From assembly GCF_002043095.1 (NCBI RefSeq), contig NZ_MVOC01000020.1, forward strand, positions 1 to 39,901: 39,901 bases of DNA. The letters run 5' to 3'. The first letter of the stretch is position 1; every line of letters begins with the position of its first letter. Shown here piece by piece: positions 8,405-15,539 of the stretch. The translations under genes were made by a program, and so were the position numbers. The notes beneath the pieces are model-generated. The model saw only the letters and a list, made by a program, of their open reading frames with translations. It was not told the origin of the DNA and ran no database searches. This DNA is from Mycobacterium sp. AT1 (lineage in GTDB: Bacteria > Actinomycetota > Actinomycetes > Mycobacteriales > Mycobacteriaceae).

Positions 8405-8660
8405 TCATGCTGCTGCAACGGCGGTGGGCCTGAACGCCTTGTTCTCGTCGTAGGTCTGCTGCTGTTGGAGGCAGTGGTAGAGCAGACCAAAGTAGCTTGT
8501 TGAACAGGTGGCGGGTGGCCGGAGCGCGGCGGTCACCAGCTTCGCGTCGGTGTCGGAAGTGGTCCCGCGCAGGTGGGTGGTTGGCCGAGGCGGCGAACGC
8601 CCAGATCCAGCCGGTGTTGGCGAGCCGGTTGTTACGAACCCCGCCCTCCCTCCACGAACT
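8405..8660 (-). pseudogene. C-terminal remnant of an IS110-type transposase
   Basis: On the minus strand, NNRLANTGWIWAFAASAN and ARDHFRHRREAGDRRA, then RHLFNKLL, read in one frame and resemble the C-terminal third of IS110-family transposases. The reading then shifts: LLYHCLQQQQTYDENKAF, the expected tail, continues in another frame to a stop at 8405. Removing one base from the AAA run at 8489-8491 joins the two as LLGLLYHCLQQ. The N-terminal DEDD domain is absent. It is therefore a truncated, frameshifted fragment lying between two intact genes. Confidence 0.7.
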
Positions 8661-8672
8661 GAGGGACGACGG

Positions 8673-9560
8673 CTACGCGCTGTGCGTGAGCGAGTCGGTG
8701 AACGCCGTGTTCGCCGCACCGGTGAGGCGGCTGCCGTCGAAGCCGTACTCGACGGCGTCACCGCGGATGGCCCGCAGCGGATCCTCGAAATCCCGGAAGT
8801 AGTCCATCGCCCAGGCGCCCTCCTGATAGCCGATGAGCTTCAGCAGGTCGTCGTCGAGGGTTCGGGCGACATCGATGGGTACGGAGAGGAACTGGTTCTC
8901 CTCCTGACGCACCCAGCCGACGCAGTAATTCACATTGATCGCGCGCCGGATTTGATCGGAACGATTGGCAGCGCCGCTGTGCACGATCTTGCCGGTGTAG
9001 ATCAGCACCGAACCGCGAGACATCTCGGCCTGCAGACATTCCGCGTCGCCATAGTCGGTCGGCTTCTTGTCACCGACCTGGCTGCCGGGAACGACTCGGG
9101 TGGCGCCCATTTCGGCGGTGTAGTCCGACAGCGCCCACAGCGTGTTGCACTGCACGTGGTAGTCGTCGGGGAAGGGGTAGAAGTCGAACGCGTTCTGGTC
9201 GCGGTGCAGTGCCTGGGCCGACTCGCCGGGTTCGATGGAAATCACCTGCGTGAGCATCAGCTGGAAGGCCGACGCGTGTCCGAGGAAGTCGGCGCAGACG
9301 CCAATCATCGTGGGGTTCTGGATCAACGTGCGACACGCTGGTGACCGCGCCACCAGTGCACCGGTGCGACGCGTCCGCTGCCCGATCATCGCGTTGTAGC
9401 CGAGCGGGGTGGCGTCGAGGTACGGAGCGAGTTCATCGTCAATGCGGTCCATCAGCTCGGTCGACGCGAGGTCGTCGACGATCACATAACCGTCGCGGCG
9501 CAGCAGGTCGGAGATCTCCTCGGGCGGCGTGTTGGCAGGGACGTGGTTCAGTTCCGGCAT
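8673..9560 (-). CDS. phytanoyl-CoA dioxygenase (PhyH) family protein
   Basis: This 295-residue protein belongs to the Fe(II)/2-oxoglutarate-dependent PhyH family. The metal-binding facial triad is visible: H119 and D121 in ALHRDQNAF and H194 in KIVHSGAANR, with arginines at 205/206 placed to bind 2-oxoglutarate. DGYVIVDDLAS near the N-terminus is typical of the family. Members hydroxylate CoA esters, ectoine or other small molecules; nothing nearby fixes the substrate. The ATG at 9560 has only a weak ribosome site. The stop lies about a dozen bases from the transposase remnant, so an insertion may have landed just beyond the gene without harming it. Confidence 0.88.
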   Translation of the reverse strand: MPELNHVPANTPPEEISDLLRRDGYVIVDDLASTELMDRIDDELAPYLDATPLGYNAMIGQRTRRTGALVARSPACRTLIQNPTMIGVCADFLGHASAFQLMLTQVISIEPGESAQALHRDQNAFDFYPFPDDYHVQCNTLWALSDYTAEMGATRVVPGSQVGDKKPTDYGDAECLQAEMSRGSVLIYTGKIVHSGAANRSDQIRRAINVNYCVGWVRQEENQFLSVPIDVARTLDDDLLKLIGYQEGAWAMDYFRDFEDPLRAIRGDAVEYGFDGSRLTGAANTAFTDSLTHSA

Positions 9561-9762
9561 GGCGTCGAGTATCGCCGTCGCGTGTGTTGAGCTGGTAAAA
9601 CGACATCACGCCGCGGTTAACGCCTCTCCCTCTCCGTCGGGAAGAAAGCGGTGAGGTTTCGGCAATGCACCCACCGCCTGTTGGACGACCCATCCTTGCA
9701 GGCGTGACCTGTCCCGGCGTGCTGGTCGCTAGCATGGCCGCTGAGGGCACCTCGACCCATCC

Positions 9763-10143
9763 CTATAGTCGCCGTCCCAAACTCGGCCGGTAGTCCGCTA
9801 CTTCGGCCTCAGCAGCGAGCAACGCACCCAATTCGCCCTCCTGCTGGGCGACAAACACACCGATGACCTGCCGGCACACCTCCGGCACGCTGACCCCGCG
9901 CATATCAGCAATACGTTTCAACCCGACCAGCATTGACGTCGACACGTGAAATTGCACGGCGAACTGACCGCACGAACCATCCTCGGGCGGTAACCCCGGA
10001 CCAACGACCACCGGATGATCTGACCCGAATACGTCAACATCAGCACCACGAGCCCTCTCAACGGCTCCACCACTAGCGCCGCCAGCAGCACCCTCGTCCG
10101 GGTCCGGGAACTCCTCGTGGCTGAATAAACCCATTGCGCCCAC
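9763..10143 (-). CDS. hypothetical protein, possible ribbon-helix-helix fold
   Basis: I do not recognise this 126-residue protein. The first half is acidic and low in complexity (GLFSHEEFPDPDEGAAGGA). The second half, FAVQFHVSTSMLVGLKRIA then SVPEVCRQVIGVFVAQQ, has the strand-helix-helix spacing of small ribbon-helix-helix DNA-binding or antitoxin proteins. That is an impression only. The GTG at 10143 is chosen because GAAAGG lies six bases upstream; an ATG at 10134 is the alternative. It is divergent from the MpaB-like gene with a 222-base gap between them. Confidence 0.5.
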   Translation of the reverse strand: MGAMGLFSHEEFPDPDEGAAGGASGGAVERARGADVDVFGSDHPVVVGPGLPPEDGSCGQFAVQFHVSTSMLVGLKRIADMRGVSVPEVCRQVIGVFVAQQEGELGALLAAEAEVADYRPSLGRRL

Positions 10144-10365
10144 GCTAGACCTTTCAGAATGCCTTAGCCGCCGCGTGAGCGCGTGCGGCCTGCAGGAGAC
10201 CAAGGCGGCGGCGAGGCGCCGTCGGGGCCTGTCCGCCCGGGACCGCCAGCCGCCTGAACGGCTGCATCGATCCCACCGCCGGATGGGTGACGGCCCGATG
10301 CGGCCGACTCGGCACAACTGACAACGGGCGTTGCCAGATGGTCGCGCCCGCGATAACGTCGCCCC

Positions 10366-11754
10366 ATGACGGTGACTGGTGAACGTCCGGAGATACTCCT
10401 GGATGACGTCGACTTCAATCGACGTGACCATCCCGACCGGCCGTGGCGTCCAATACCGCCCGGTCGTGACCACTTCGCCGACCAGTGGCGTTTCATGCGC
10501 GAGTTCATCTTCGGTGAGTGGATCGACGTTGATGGTGAGCTCCAACCAAGCGACCTAACGCGCCTGCGAGACGACTATTTCTGGCAGCGCGACGAACTCA
10601 TGATCGGCGTGGTCGAGGCGTTCGAGCGCCTCGGCCATGAGCAGGGTCGGGCGCTCTTCGAGCAGGCACTGACCCGGGGCATCGACACGCTCGGGGACCC
10701 GCCGCAGGAATTCGTCGATCTCTTCGACCACCTCGATCAGCTGCCCGCCCAGTTCGATCTTGTTGCCGCTGAACGGGGCCGGATGCTGGCGATGTCGAGC
10801 ACGTGGGCCGCCACGACGATCATCCGCGGGTGGGCGTTCTACGAGACCGCGATGACGGGCGACATCTCCGCAGCCACCGGTGCCACGGGCCGATTCGCCG
10901 ACGACGGTCCGCGCCGGTTCATCGAGACTGCTCGGGTTTTCGCTGAATTCACGCTGCCCGATATCTTCGATCGGCAATCGGAGGCGTTCCAGGACGTGGT
11001 GCGGGTGCGGTTGATGCACGCTCTGGCGAGTAAGGGCTTACGCCAAAAGTGGGGTGACGACGTCTATCTCAAGTTCGGTGAACCCATTCCCGTGACATCG
11101 TTGCTGGGGTTTGGCAGTGGCATGTTGCTCGGGCGCCTCGTCGACCATGCCTTCGGCCGCAAGCTCACCAAGCAACAGCTCGAAGATCTCACCGAGTATT
11201 CGTCGTTCTCTGGGCGGCTGTGGGGGGCTCCCGCAGCGCTCCACTCGGCCAACGGTCTGGAGCTGATCAAATCGCTGAATTATGTTCTCGCCCGGGGTGG
11301 TAACCCATCACCGTGGCGGGCCCAACTCGTCGATGCCATCGCCGGTCCCGTGCACCTGACCACCCTCACGGACGCGCTTCCAAGCGTGGTCAAGAAGGTG
11401 GTCGCGAGGTATGCCAACCAGATCACGGCCAGCGTCGCCCTGGCACCCGCGGGAGTCGTGTTCGGTTACCAGCAGATCGAGGCGATGGTGGCGGGCACGC
11501 TCTTTGAGCCGTTGGGCTACGACTTCGAAAGACGCGTGCGCATCTTCGCCACCCTCACCAAGCTGAATGTCGGCATCGCCATGGTGGCCGACCGGCTGCC
11601 GGTGTCCAACCCCATCCGCGAGAGCAGAAAGAAGAGCGGCGCAGCCGCGCGCGAGCGGATTGCCATGTTGAGCAAGATCGCCCGCGGCAAGCACATCCCG
11701 CTGACCTTCAGCCACCACGACCGCTCGACGGCCGGGGAGGGTTTCACCGGCTAG
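10366..11754 (+). CDS. DUF2236 / MpaB-like oxygenase family protein
   Basis: The 462-residue protein matches the DUF2236 family, which includes latex-clearing protein and the fungal oxygenase MpaB. The diagnostic motif VRVRLMHA is present, with H218 the probable haem ligand. WAFYETAMTGDI, FVDLFDHLDQLPAQFD and the arginine-rich region ahead of H218 also fit. Known relatives cleave C=C bonds oxidatively using haem b; mycobacteria carry many paralogues of unknown substrate. No export signal is seen, so it is probably cytoplasmic. The gene is monocistronic and convergent with the SDR operon downstream. Confidence 0.85.
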   Translation: MTVTGERPEILLDDVDFNRRDHPDRPWRPIPPGRDHFADQWRFMREFIFGEWIDVDGELQPSDLTRLRDDYFWQRDELMIGVVEAFERLGHEQGRALFEQALTRGIDTLGDPPQEFVDLFDHLDQLPAQFDLVAAERGRMLAMSSTWAATTIIRGWAFYETAMTGDISAATGATGRFADDGPRRFIETARVFAEFTLPDIFDRQSEAFQDVVRVRLMHALASKGLRQKWGDDVYLKFGEPIPVTSLLGFGSGMLLGRLVDHAFGRKLTKQQLEDLTEYSSFSGRLWGAPAALHSANGLELIKSLNYVLARGGNPSPWRAQLVDAIAGPVHLTTLTDALPSVVKKVVARYANQITASVALAPAGVVFGYQQIEAMVAGTLFEPLGYDFERRVRIFATLTKLNVGIAMVADRLPVSNPIRESRKKSGAAARERIAMLSKIARGKHIPLTFSHHDRSTAGEGFTG

Positions 11755-11886
11755 TCCGCCGGATCTCTATTCGTTCCCAGAATCGACGCGGGCAGTCCCG
11801 TACCACCATCGAATTTCATGACGGACGGAGCACCTCACCGGCGTCGGGCCAGGGCAGGCCTTCAGAACCCGCGTAAGTCAGCACAT

Positions 11887-12726
11887 TCAGGTGGGGAAAT
11901 CGGCGCTGCCAGAGAGGTTTTCGTTGGCCCGAATGTCGGCCAGGGTCTGCTCCAGCGCATCGATGACGGCGTCGTAGCCGCCATTGCCCAGAACCAGCCG
12001 GCGTGGCGGCGGATCTTGAGCCATCGCTGCGATCACCGCACGGGCACCGCGGTGCGGATCGCCGGGTTGCGTCCCGTCCATTTCGACGAAGGCGGCGCGG
12101 ACCTGCTCCAGCATGTCGTGATACTCCGGGATCGTCTCCGTGACAGGCTCGTTGGCGAAGCCGGCGTAGGCGTTCGTGCGAAACGCACCTGGTTCGACTG
12201 CCAAGACGGAGATGCCCTGAGCAGCCACCTCGTCGCGCAGGGTATCGGTGATCGCTTCGATGGCGAACTTCGTCGCGCTGTAGTAGCCGAATCCGGGCGC
12301 AGCCAGAAGCCCGGCCACCGACGAGACGTTGACGATCCACCCGCTTCCGCGGGCGCGCATCCCCGGCAGCACTGCACGCGTCGTCGACAGCACTGCAAAG
12401 AAGTTCAGCTCGAACATCGCCCGCAACGCGGACTCGTCCATTCCCTCGATCGATCCGTACCAGCCGCGGCCGGCGTTGTTGACCAGCACGTCGATACCAC
12501 CGAAGTGCTCCTCTGCGGCGCGCACCGCACGCTGCACCTGCGCGGCGTCGGTGAGTTCCAGCGGGACCACGAGAACGCGGTCGCCGTACTGCTCGGCCCA
12601 CGACGCCAGTTCCTGCGGGCGCCGGGAGGTGAGCACCACACGGTCGCCGGCCTCGAGTGCGGTCTCGGCGAACGCCATCCCAAAGTTGCCGGGGGTGCCT
12701 CCGGTGATGAACCAACGTCGCGTCAT
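11887..12726 (-). CDS. short-chain dehydrogenase/reductase
   Basis: This 279-residue classical SDR has a slightly unusual cofactor motif, ITGGTPGNFGMAFA (8-21), where most members have TGxxxGIG. It also has VLVNNAGRGWYG, the catalytic serine in VNVSSVAG, and the YYSATKFAIEA tyrosine-lysine pair. The C-terminus after VEPGAFRT is longer than the minimal SDR. It overlaps the upstream NTF2-like gene by four bases (ATGA), so the two form an operon. That operon is divergent from the MerR gene and has a MerR-type promoter. Substrate unknown. Confidence 0.9.
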   Translation of the reverse strand: MTRRWFITGGTPGNFGMAFAETALEAGDRVVLTSRRPQELASWAEQYGDRVLVVPLELTDAAQVQRAVRAAEEHFGGIDVLVNNAGRGWYGSIEGMDESALRAMFELNFFAVLSTTRAVLPGMRARGSGWIVNVSSVAGLLAAPGFGYYSATKFAIEAITDTLRDEVAAQGISVLAVEPGAFRTNAYAGFANEPVTETIPEYHDMLEQVRAAFVEMDGTQPGDPHRGARAVIAAMAQDPPPRRLVLGNGGYDAVIDALEQTLADIRANENLSGSADFPT

Positions 12727-13067
12727 GGTTCGATCACCACCCGGCTGATCACAGTGCCGTCGAGGGTGAAGCGGTAGTGCAGGTCGGCGACCCCGCCCGG
12801 GAAGTCGCCCTCCAGGTGCTGTCCGACGTCGACGCCTGAGTCGGTCGTCGTCGCACCGGTGAACTCGGTGGTGTAGCTGTACTCGGAGGCCGCGGTGGCC
12901 ACCCAGGCCCCGATCTCGTCGTGTCCCTTGTAGTCGTGGCCTTCGTCGGTCACCACGGCATCGGTGGTGATTGTGGCCAGCACTTGGTCCACCTCACGGG
13001 CATCGAGCGCAGTCATGAACGTTCTGACGGTCTTTGGGAGTGCATCCCAGTCTGTGGTGTTGGTCAT
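12723..13067 (-). CDS. SnoaL/NTF2-like small protein
   Basis: This 114-residue protein has the helix-then-curved-sheet pattern of the SnoaL/NTF2-like fold: VRTFMTALDAREVDQVLATITTDAVVTDEGHDYKG at the start and VADLHYRFTLDGTVISRVVIEP at the end. Such proteins are isomerases, dehydratases or accessory subunits. The ATG at 13067 lies about where transcription from the MerR-type promoter would begin, so the message may be leaderless. The stop overlaps the SDR start. Confidence 0.75.
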   Translation of the reverse strand: MTNTTDWDALPKTVRTFMTALDAREVDQVLATITTDAVVTDEGHDYKGHDEIGAWVATAASEYSYTTEFTGATTTDSGVDVGQHLEGDFPGGVADLHYRFTLDGTVISRVVIEP

Positions 13068-13073
13068 GACACC

Positions 13074-13104
13074 ACGGTGAGAGTTCCCGTAGGGGGAAGG
13101 TCAA
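13074..13104 (-). promoter_or_regulatory. MerR-type promoter of the NTF2-SDR operon
   Basis: On the minus strand TTGACC (rc of 13099-13104) is followed by a 19-base spacer that contains CTTCCC...GGGAAC, then CACCGT (rc of 13074-13079). The long spacer with an inverted repeat is the hallmark of promoters that MerR proteins untwist. The outer sequence forms a 14-base inverted repeat (13 matches) with 13130-13143. Confidence 0.65.
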
Positions 13105-13130
13105 CCCCCGGTTTGACTCCCGCCGGGATG

Positions 13131-13161
13131 TTGACCTTGCCCCAGGGGGAGGCTTGAGAAT
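13131..13161 (+). promoter_or_regulatory. MerR-type promoter of the regulator gene
   Basis: TTGACC (13131-13136) is followed by a 19-base spacer with CCTTGCCCC/GGGGGAGG dyad symmetry, then GAGAAT (13156-13161). It mirrors the promoter at 13074-13104: GTTGACCTTGCCCC here matches the reverse complement of 13092-13105 at 13 of 14 positions. This suggests that the MerR protein controls both directions. Confidence 0.6.
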
Positions 13162-13207
13162 GGCCGTGTCCCATCACGTGGGCGATGCCAACGCAGGGGA
13201 GGACGCC

Positions 13208-14032
13208 ATGGGCGCACAGGTCTCGATCGGAGACTTCGCAGTGATGACCAGCCTGAGTAGGAAGGCGTTACGCCACTACCACGACATCGGCATTCTCGAA
13301 CCCGCCCACATCGATCCGTACACCGGCTACCGGTTCTACGACACCAGCCAGGTCGATCACGCCCACATCATCCGCCGGTTCCGATCGCTGGGCATGTCCA
13401 TTCCCGACATCAAGGCGCTACTGAGCACCGAAGACGCCGGGGCCCGCACCGACATCATCACCACTCATCTCGAACAGATGGAGGCTCAGCTGCAGCAGAC
13501 TCGCGACACCGTCGGCGCGCTGCGCGAACTGCTATCCCCCGTGCGTACTCCCACCGACGTCACATCGCGCCACGAACCGGCGCTCGCCGTGTGGTCCGTC
13601 AGCGCCACCATCGACACTTCCGGGATCGACGACTGGTTTACGGCGTCACTGCGGACGCTGCACCGGGCCGTCGCCATGGCAGCGGGCGCGCCGACCGCGG
13701 TGGTGCCGGGCGGCCTCTACGACCGCGCACTGTTTCTCGAACAGCGCGGCAGCGCAACGATGTTCGTCGAAGCACCACCATCCGCAGATCCCCCCGAGGG
13801 TGTCCGCGCCGAGGTCTTACCCAGGGCAGAATTCGCGGTGCTCACCCACGCGGGCGGTCACGACGGCATCGACCGCAGTTACGCGGCCCTGGGCATCTAC
13901 GTCAACGAGCATCTGATCAGCAGCCAGGGGCCCATCCGTGAGCACTACCTCGGCGGCACTCCCACAGATCCGGGCCGGTTCACCGCAACCGAGATCTGCT
14001 GGCCGATCTTCAGCACCACCGCGCCGCGATGA
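13208..14032 (+). CDS. MerR-family regulator with GyrI-like effector domain
   Basis: The 274-residue protein has an N-terminal MerR winged helix (VSIGDFAVMTSLSRKALRHYHDIGIL, then TGYRFYDTSQV), a dimerisation helix (HLEQMEAQLQQTRDTVGALREL) and a C-terminal domain of the GyrI/BltR type, ending in a motif with EICWPI. Such proteins activate genes on binding bulky hydrophobic or aromatic compounds. The ATG at 13208 is chosen for GGGGAGG five bases upstream; an in-frame GTG at 13166 would be a leaderless alternative. It probably regulates itself and the divergent NTF2-SDR pair. Confidence 0.9.
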   Translation: MGAQVSIGDFAVMTSLSRKALRHYHDIGILEPAHIDPYTGYRFYDTSQVDHAHIIRRFRSLGMSIPDIKALLSTEDAGARTDIITTHLEQMEAQLQQTRDTVGALRELLSPVRTPTDVTSRHEPALAVWSVSATIDTSGIDDWFTASLRTLHRAVAMAAGAPTAVVPGGLYDRALFLEQRGSATMFVEAPPSADPPEGVRAEVLPRAEFAVLTHAGGHDGIDRSYAALGIYVNEHLISSQGPIREHYLGGTPTDPGRFTATEICWPIFSTTAPR

Positions 14033-14047
14033 ACCGACACGCACGAG

Positions 14048-14310
14048 CGGCTCGGCACATACGGAGCATGGCTCAATCCCGCACTGGGTGATGCGCGCCG
14101 CATCGAATACGCGCCTCAACTCGAAGAGCTGGGCTATCAGACGATCTGGGTGGGAACCGTGCGGACCCCAAGGGTGACATGAACCTACTCGAGCAGATGA
14201 TTGCCGCTACGAGACATGCCATTATCGCGAGCGCAATCATCAACATGCGGCAAGACGACGCACGCAGCATCGCTCACCGCTACCACCGGACCGTTGACCG
14301 CTACGGACCT
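14048..14310 (+). pseudogene. fragment of an F420-dependent LLM-class oxidoreductase
   Basis: RLGTYGAWLNPALGDARRIEY, then APQLEELGYQTIWVG, is read from 14048 in the frame of the preceding merR gene and looks like the N-terminus of the TIGR03620-type F420-dependent family. After about 14150 the match jumps frame to ADPKGDMNLLEQMI, then SIAHRYHRTVDRYGPRLL, which continues the same family pattern. The C-terminal two thirds are missing. It is a frameshifted, truncated relic and probably makes no functional protein. Confidence 0.65.
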
Positions 14311-14425
14311 CGCCTGCTGCGGCGCGGTCCCGTTCTACCGCCAACGCGGCCGGGCATTGGTCGAATCATGCTGCTAGACAACCAATTGCACGCTGAAGAG
14401 ACCGACCGAAGTTCGGTATCGACAT

Positions 14426-14735
14426 GTGAGTGGCGTCCGGGCGACCTATGGTGACCCCGTCGCGCACGCTGACCGTCGGTTCCCACGGACCATGCATCCT
14501 GCGCTGTCGACGATCGACGACGTACAAATCTGCTCGCCGAACCACATGTACCACGAGGAGGCCCTCGCCACGCTGCGGGCGGGCAAGCACGCCGTCTGCG
14601 AGAAGCCGCTCGCAATGACCTCCGCGCAGGCGATGGAATTTCGTGACGTCGCCGAGGCATCGGCTGTCGTCCATGCGGTCTGCGAAGAGGCGTACCGCAC
14701 CGACGAGGTCACTGCCCTGTCGGCAAACGCAGTGG
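14426..14735 (+). pseudogene. fragment of a Gfo/Idh/MocA-family oxidoreductase
   Basis: The stretch DDVQICSPNHMYHEEALATL, then RAGKHAVCEKPLAMTSAQAM (about 14515-14640), is the well-known middle of the Gfo/Idh/MocA NAD-binding domain, including the EKP motif. The N-terminal Rossmann GxGxxG part and the whole C-terminal domain are absent. The open frame then runs into the convergent lyase gene. I read it as a remnant cut at both ends. Confidence 0.65.
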
Positions 14736-15539
14736 TCAGGTCGACGTGTCGTTGACCTCGCGCTCCGCCCGGGCCCACACGGTCGCGGCTATGGGCGTTC
14801 GCCGTTCCTCGAGGAGGTGGCCGACGAGCCCGATGGCGCGCCCCATGACACCGAGCCCGCGCGCCACCTCCCAGGGCACGCCGAGCTGCGAGCACGTAGC
14901 GCCGATGGCGCCGGTGACGTTGACGGGTAGCTCCCGGCCCCGGTCTTCGCTCGCCAGCCGGGAAAGGGTGCGCATGAGCCGCACCGGCGCCGGCGGGAGA
15001 CCGAGCTCGGCGCTGATGTGGAACAGTTTCTCGGCCCGCGGATCCACCGGCTTGTGGACGGGGTGCCCCAGGCCGGGGACCAAGGTGCCCGCGGCCTTCG
15101 ACTCGTCCAGGATGCTCCGCGCGATGTGCTCCACTTCGTGGTCGGTGGGCCCGTCCTCCCCCGCCTCGGGAGGTTGGGGAAGCCGCGTCTGGCAGAGCCT
15201 GGCGGCGCCCTCGATCGTGCCGACGAAGGTGTTTCCCAGTCCGAGAAGCCCTGCTGCGACGGCGCTTTGGAGCGACTCAGGTGCTCCGAGCGCGGTGAGG
15301 CGGGTGACCAGAGCGCTCGGGGTGAGGCCATGTTCGACGAGGGCGACGACGATGGCGTTGAACATCCGCGACTCGCGCGGGTCGGGTAGTCTCCCGAACA
15401 GTTCGAGGTAGGCGAAGTCGCCTAGTGACACCTCGCCGAGCATTCCGACGAGGTCGAGACCATGCACGGTGACGGTCGAGGCGGTGGCGTGCGCGATGTC
15501 GGACCGCACTGCCGTTGTTCCGCGGGTGTGTTCAGGCAC
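14736..15539 (-). CDS. citrate-synthase-fold lyase, citryl-CoA lyase-like
   Basis: At 267 residues it is a short member of the citrate synthase fold, the size typical of citryl-CoA lyase-like proteins. GLGHPVHKPVDPRAEKLF (157-173) corresponds to the CoA/active-site GHRVYK block of citrate synthase, with H159 and H162. The usual catalytic aspartate block reads PVNVTGAIGA, with threonine (T209) where citrate synthase has aspartate. Such enzymes cleave or form a 3-hydroxy-3-carboxyacyl-CoA, giving acetyl-CoA plus a keto acid. It overlaps the ligase gene by eight bases, so its substrate is probably the acyl-CoA made in this cluster. Confidence 0.8.
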   Translation of the reverse strand: MPEHTRGTTAVRSDIAHATASTVTVHGLDLVGMLGEVSLGDFAYLELFGRLPDPRESRMFNAIVVALVEHGLTPSALVTRLTALGAPESLQSAVAAGLLGLGNTFVGTIEGAARLCQTRLPQPPEAGEDGPTDHEVEHIARSILDESKAAGTLVPGLGHPVHKPVDPRAEKLFHISAELGLPPAPVRLMRTLSRLASEDRGRELPVNVTGAIGATCSQLGVPWEVARGLGVMGRAIGLVGHLLEERRTPIAATVWARAEREVNDTST

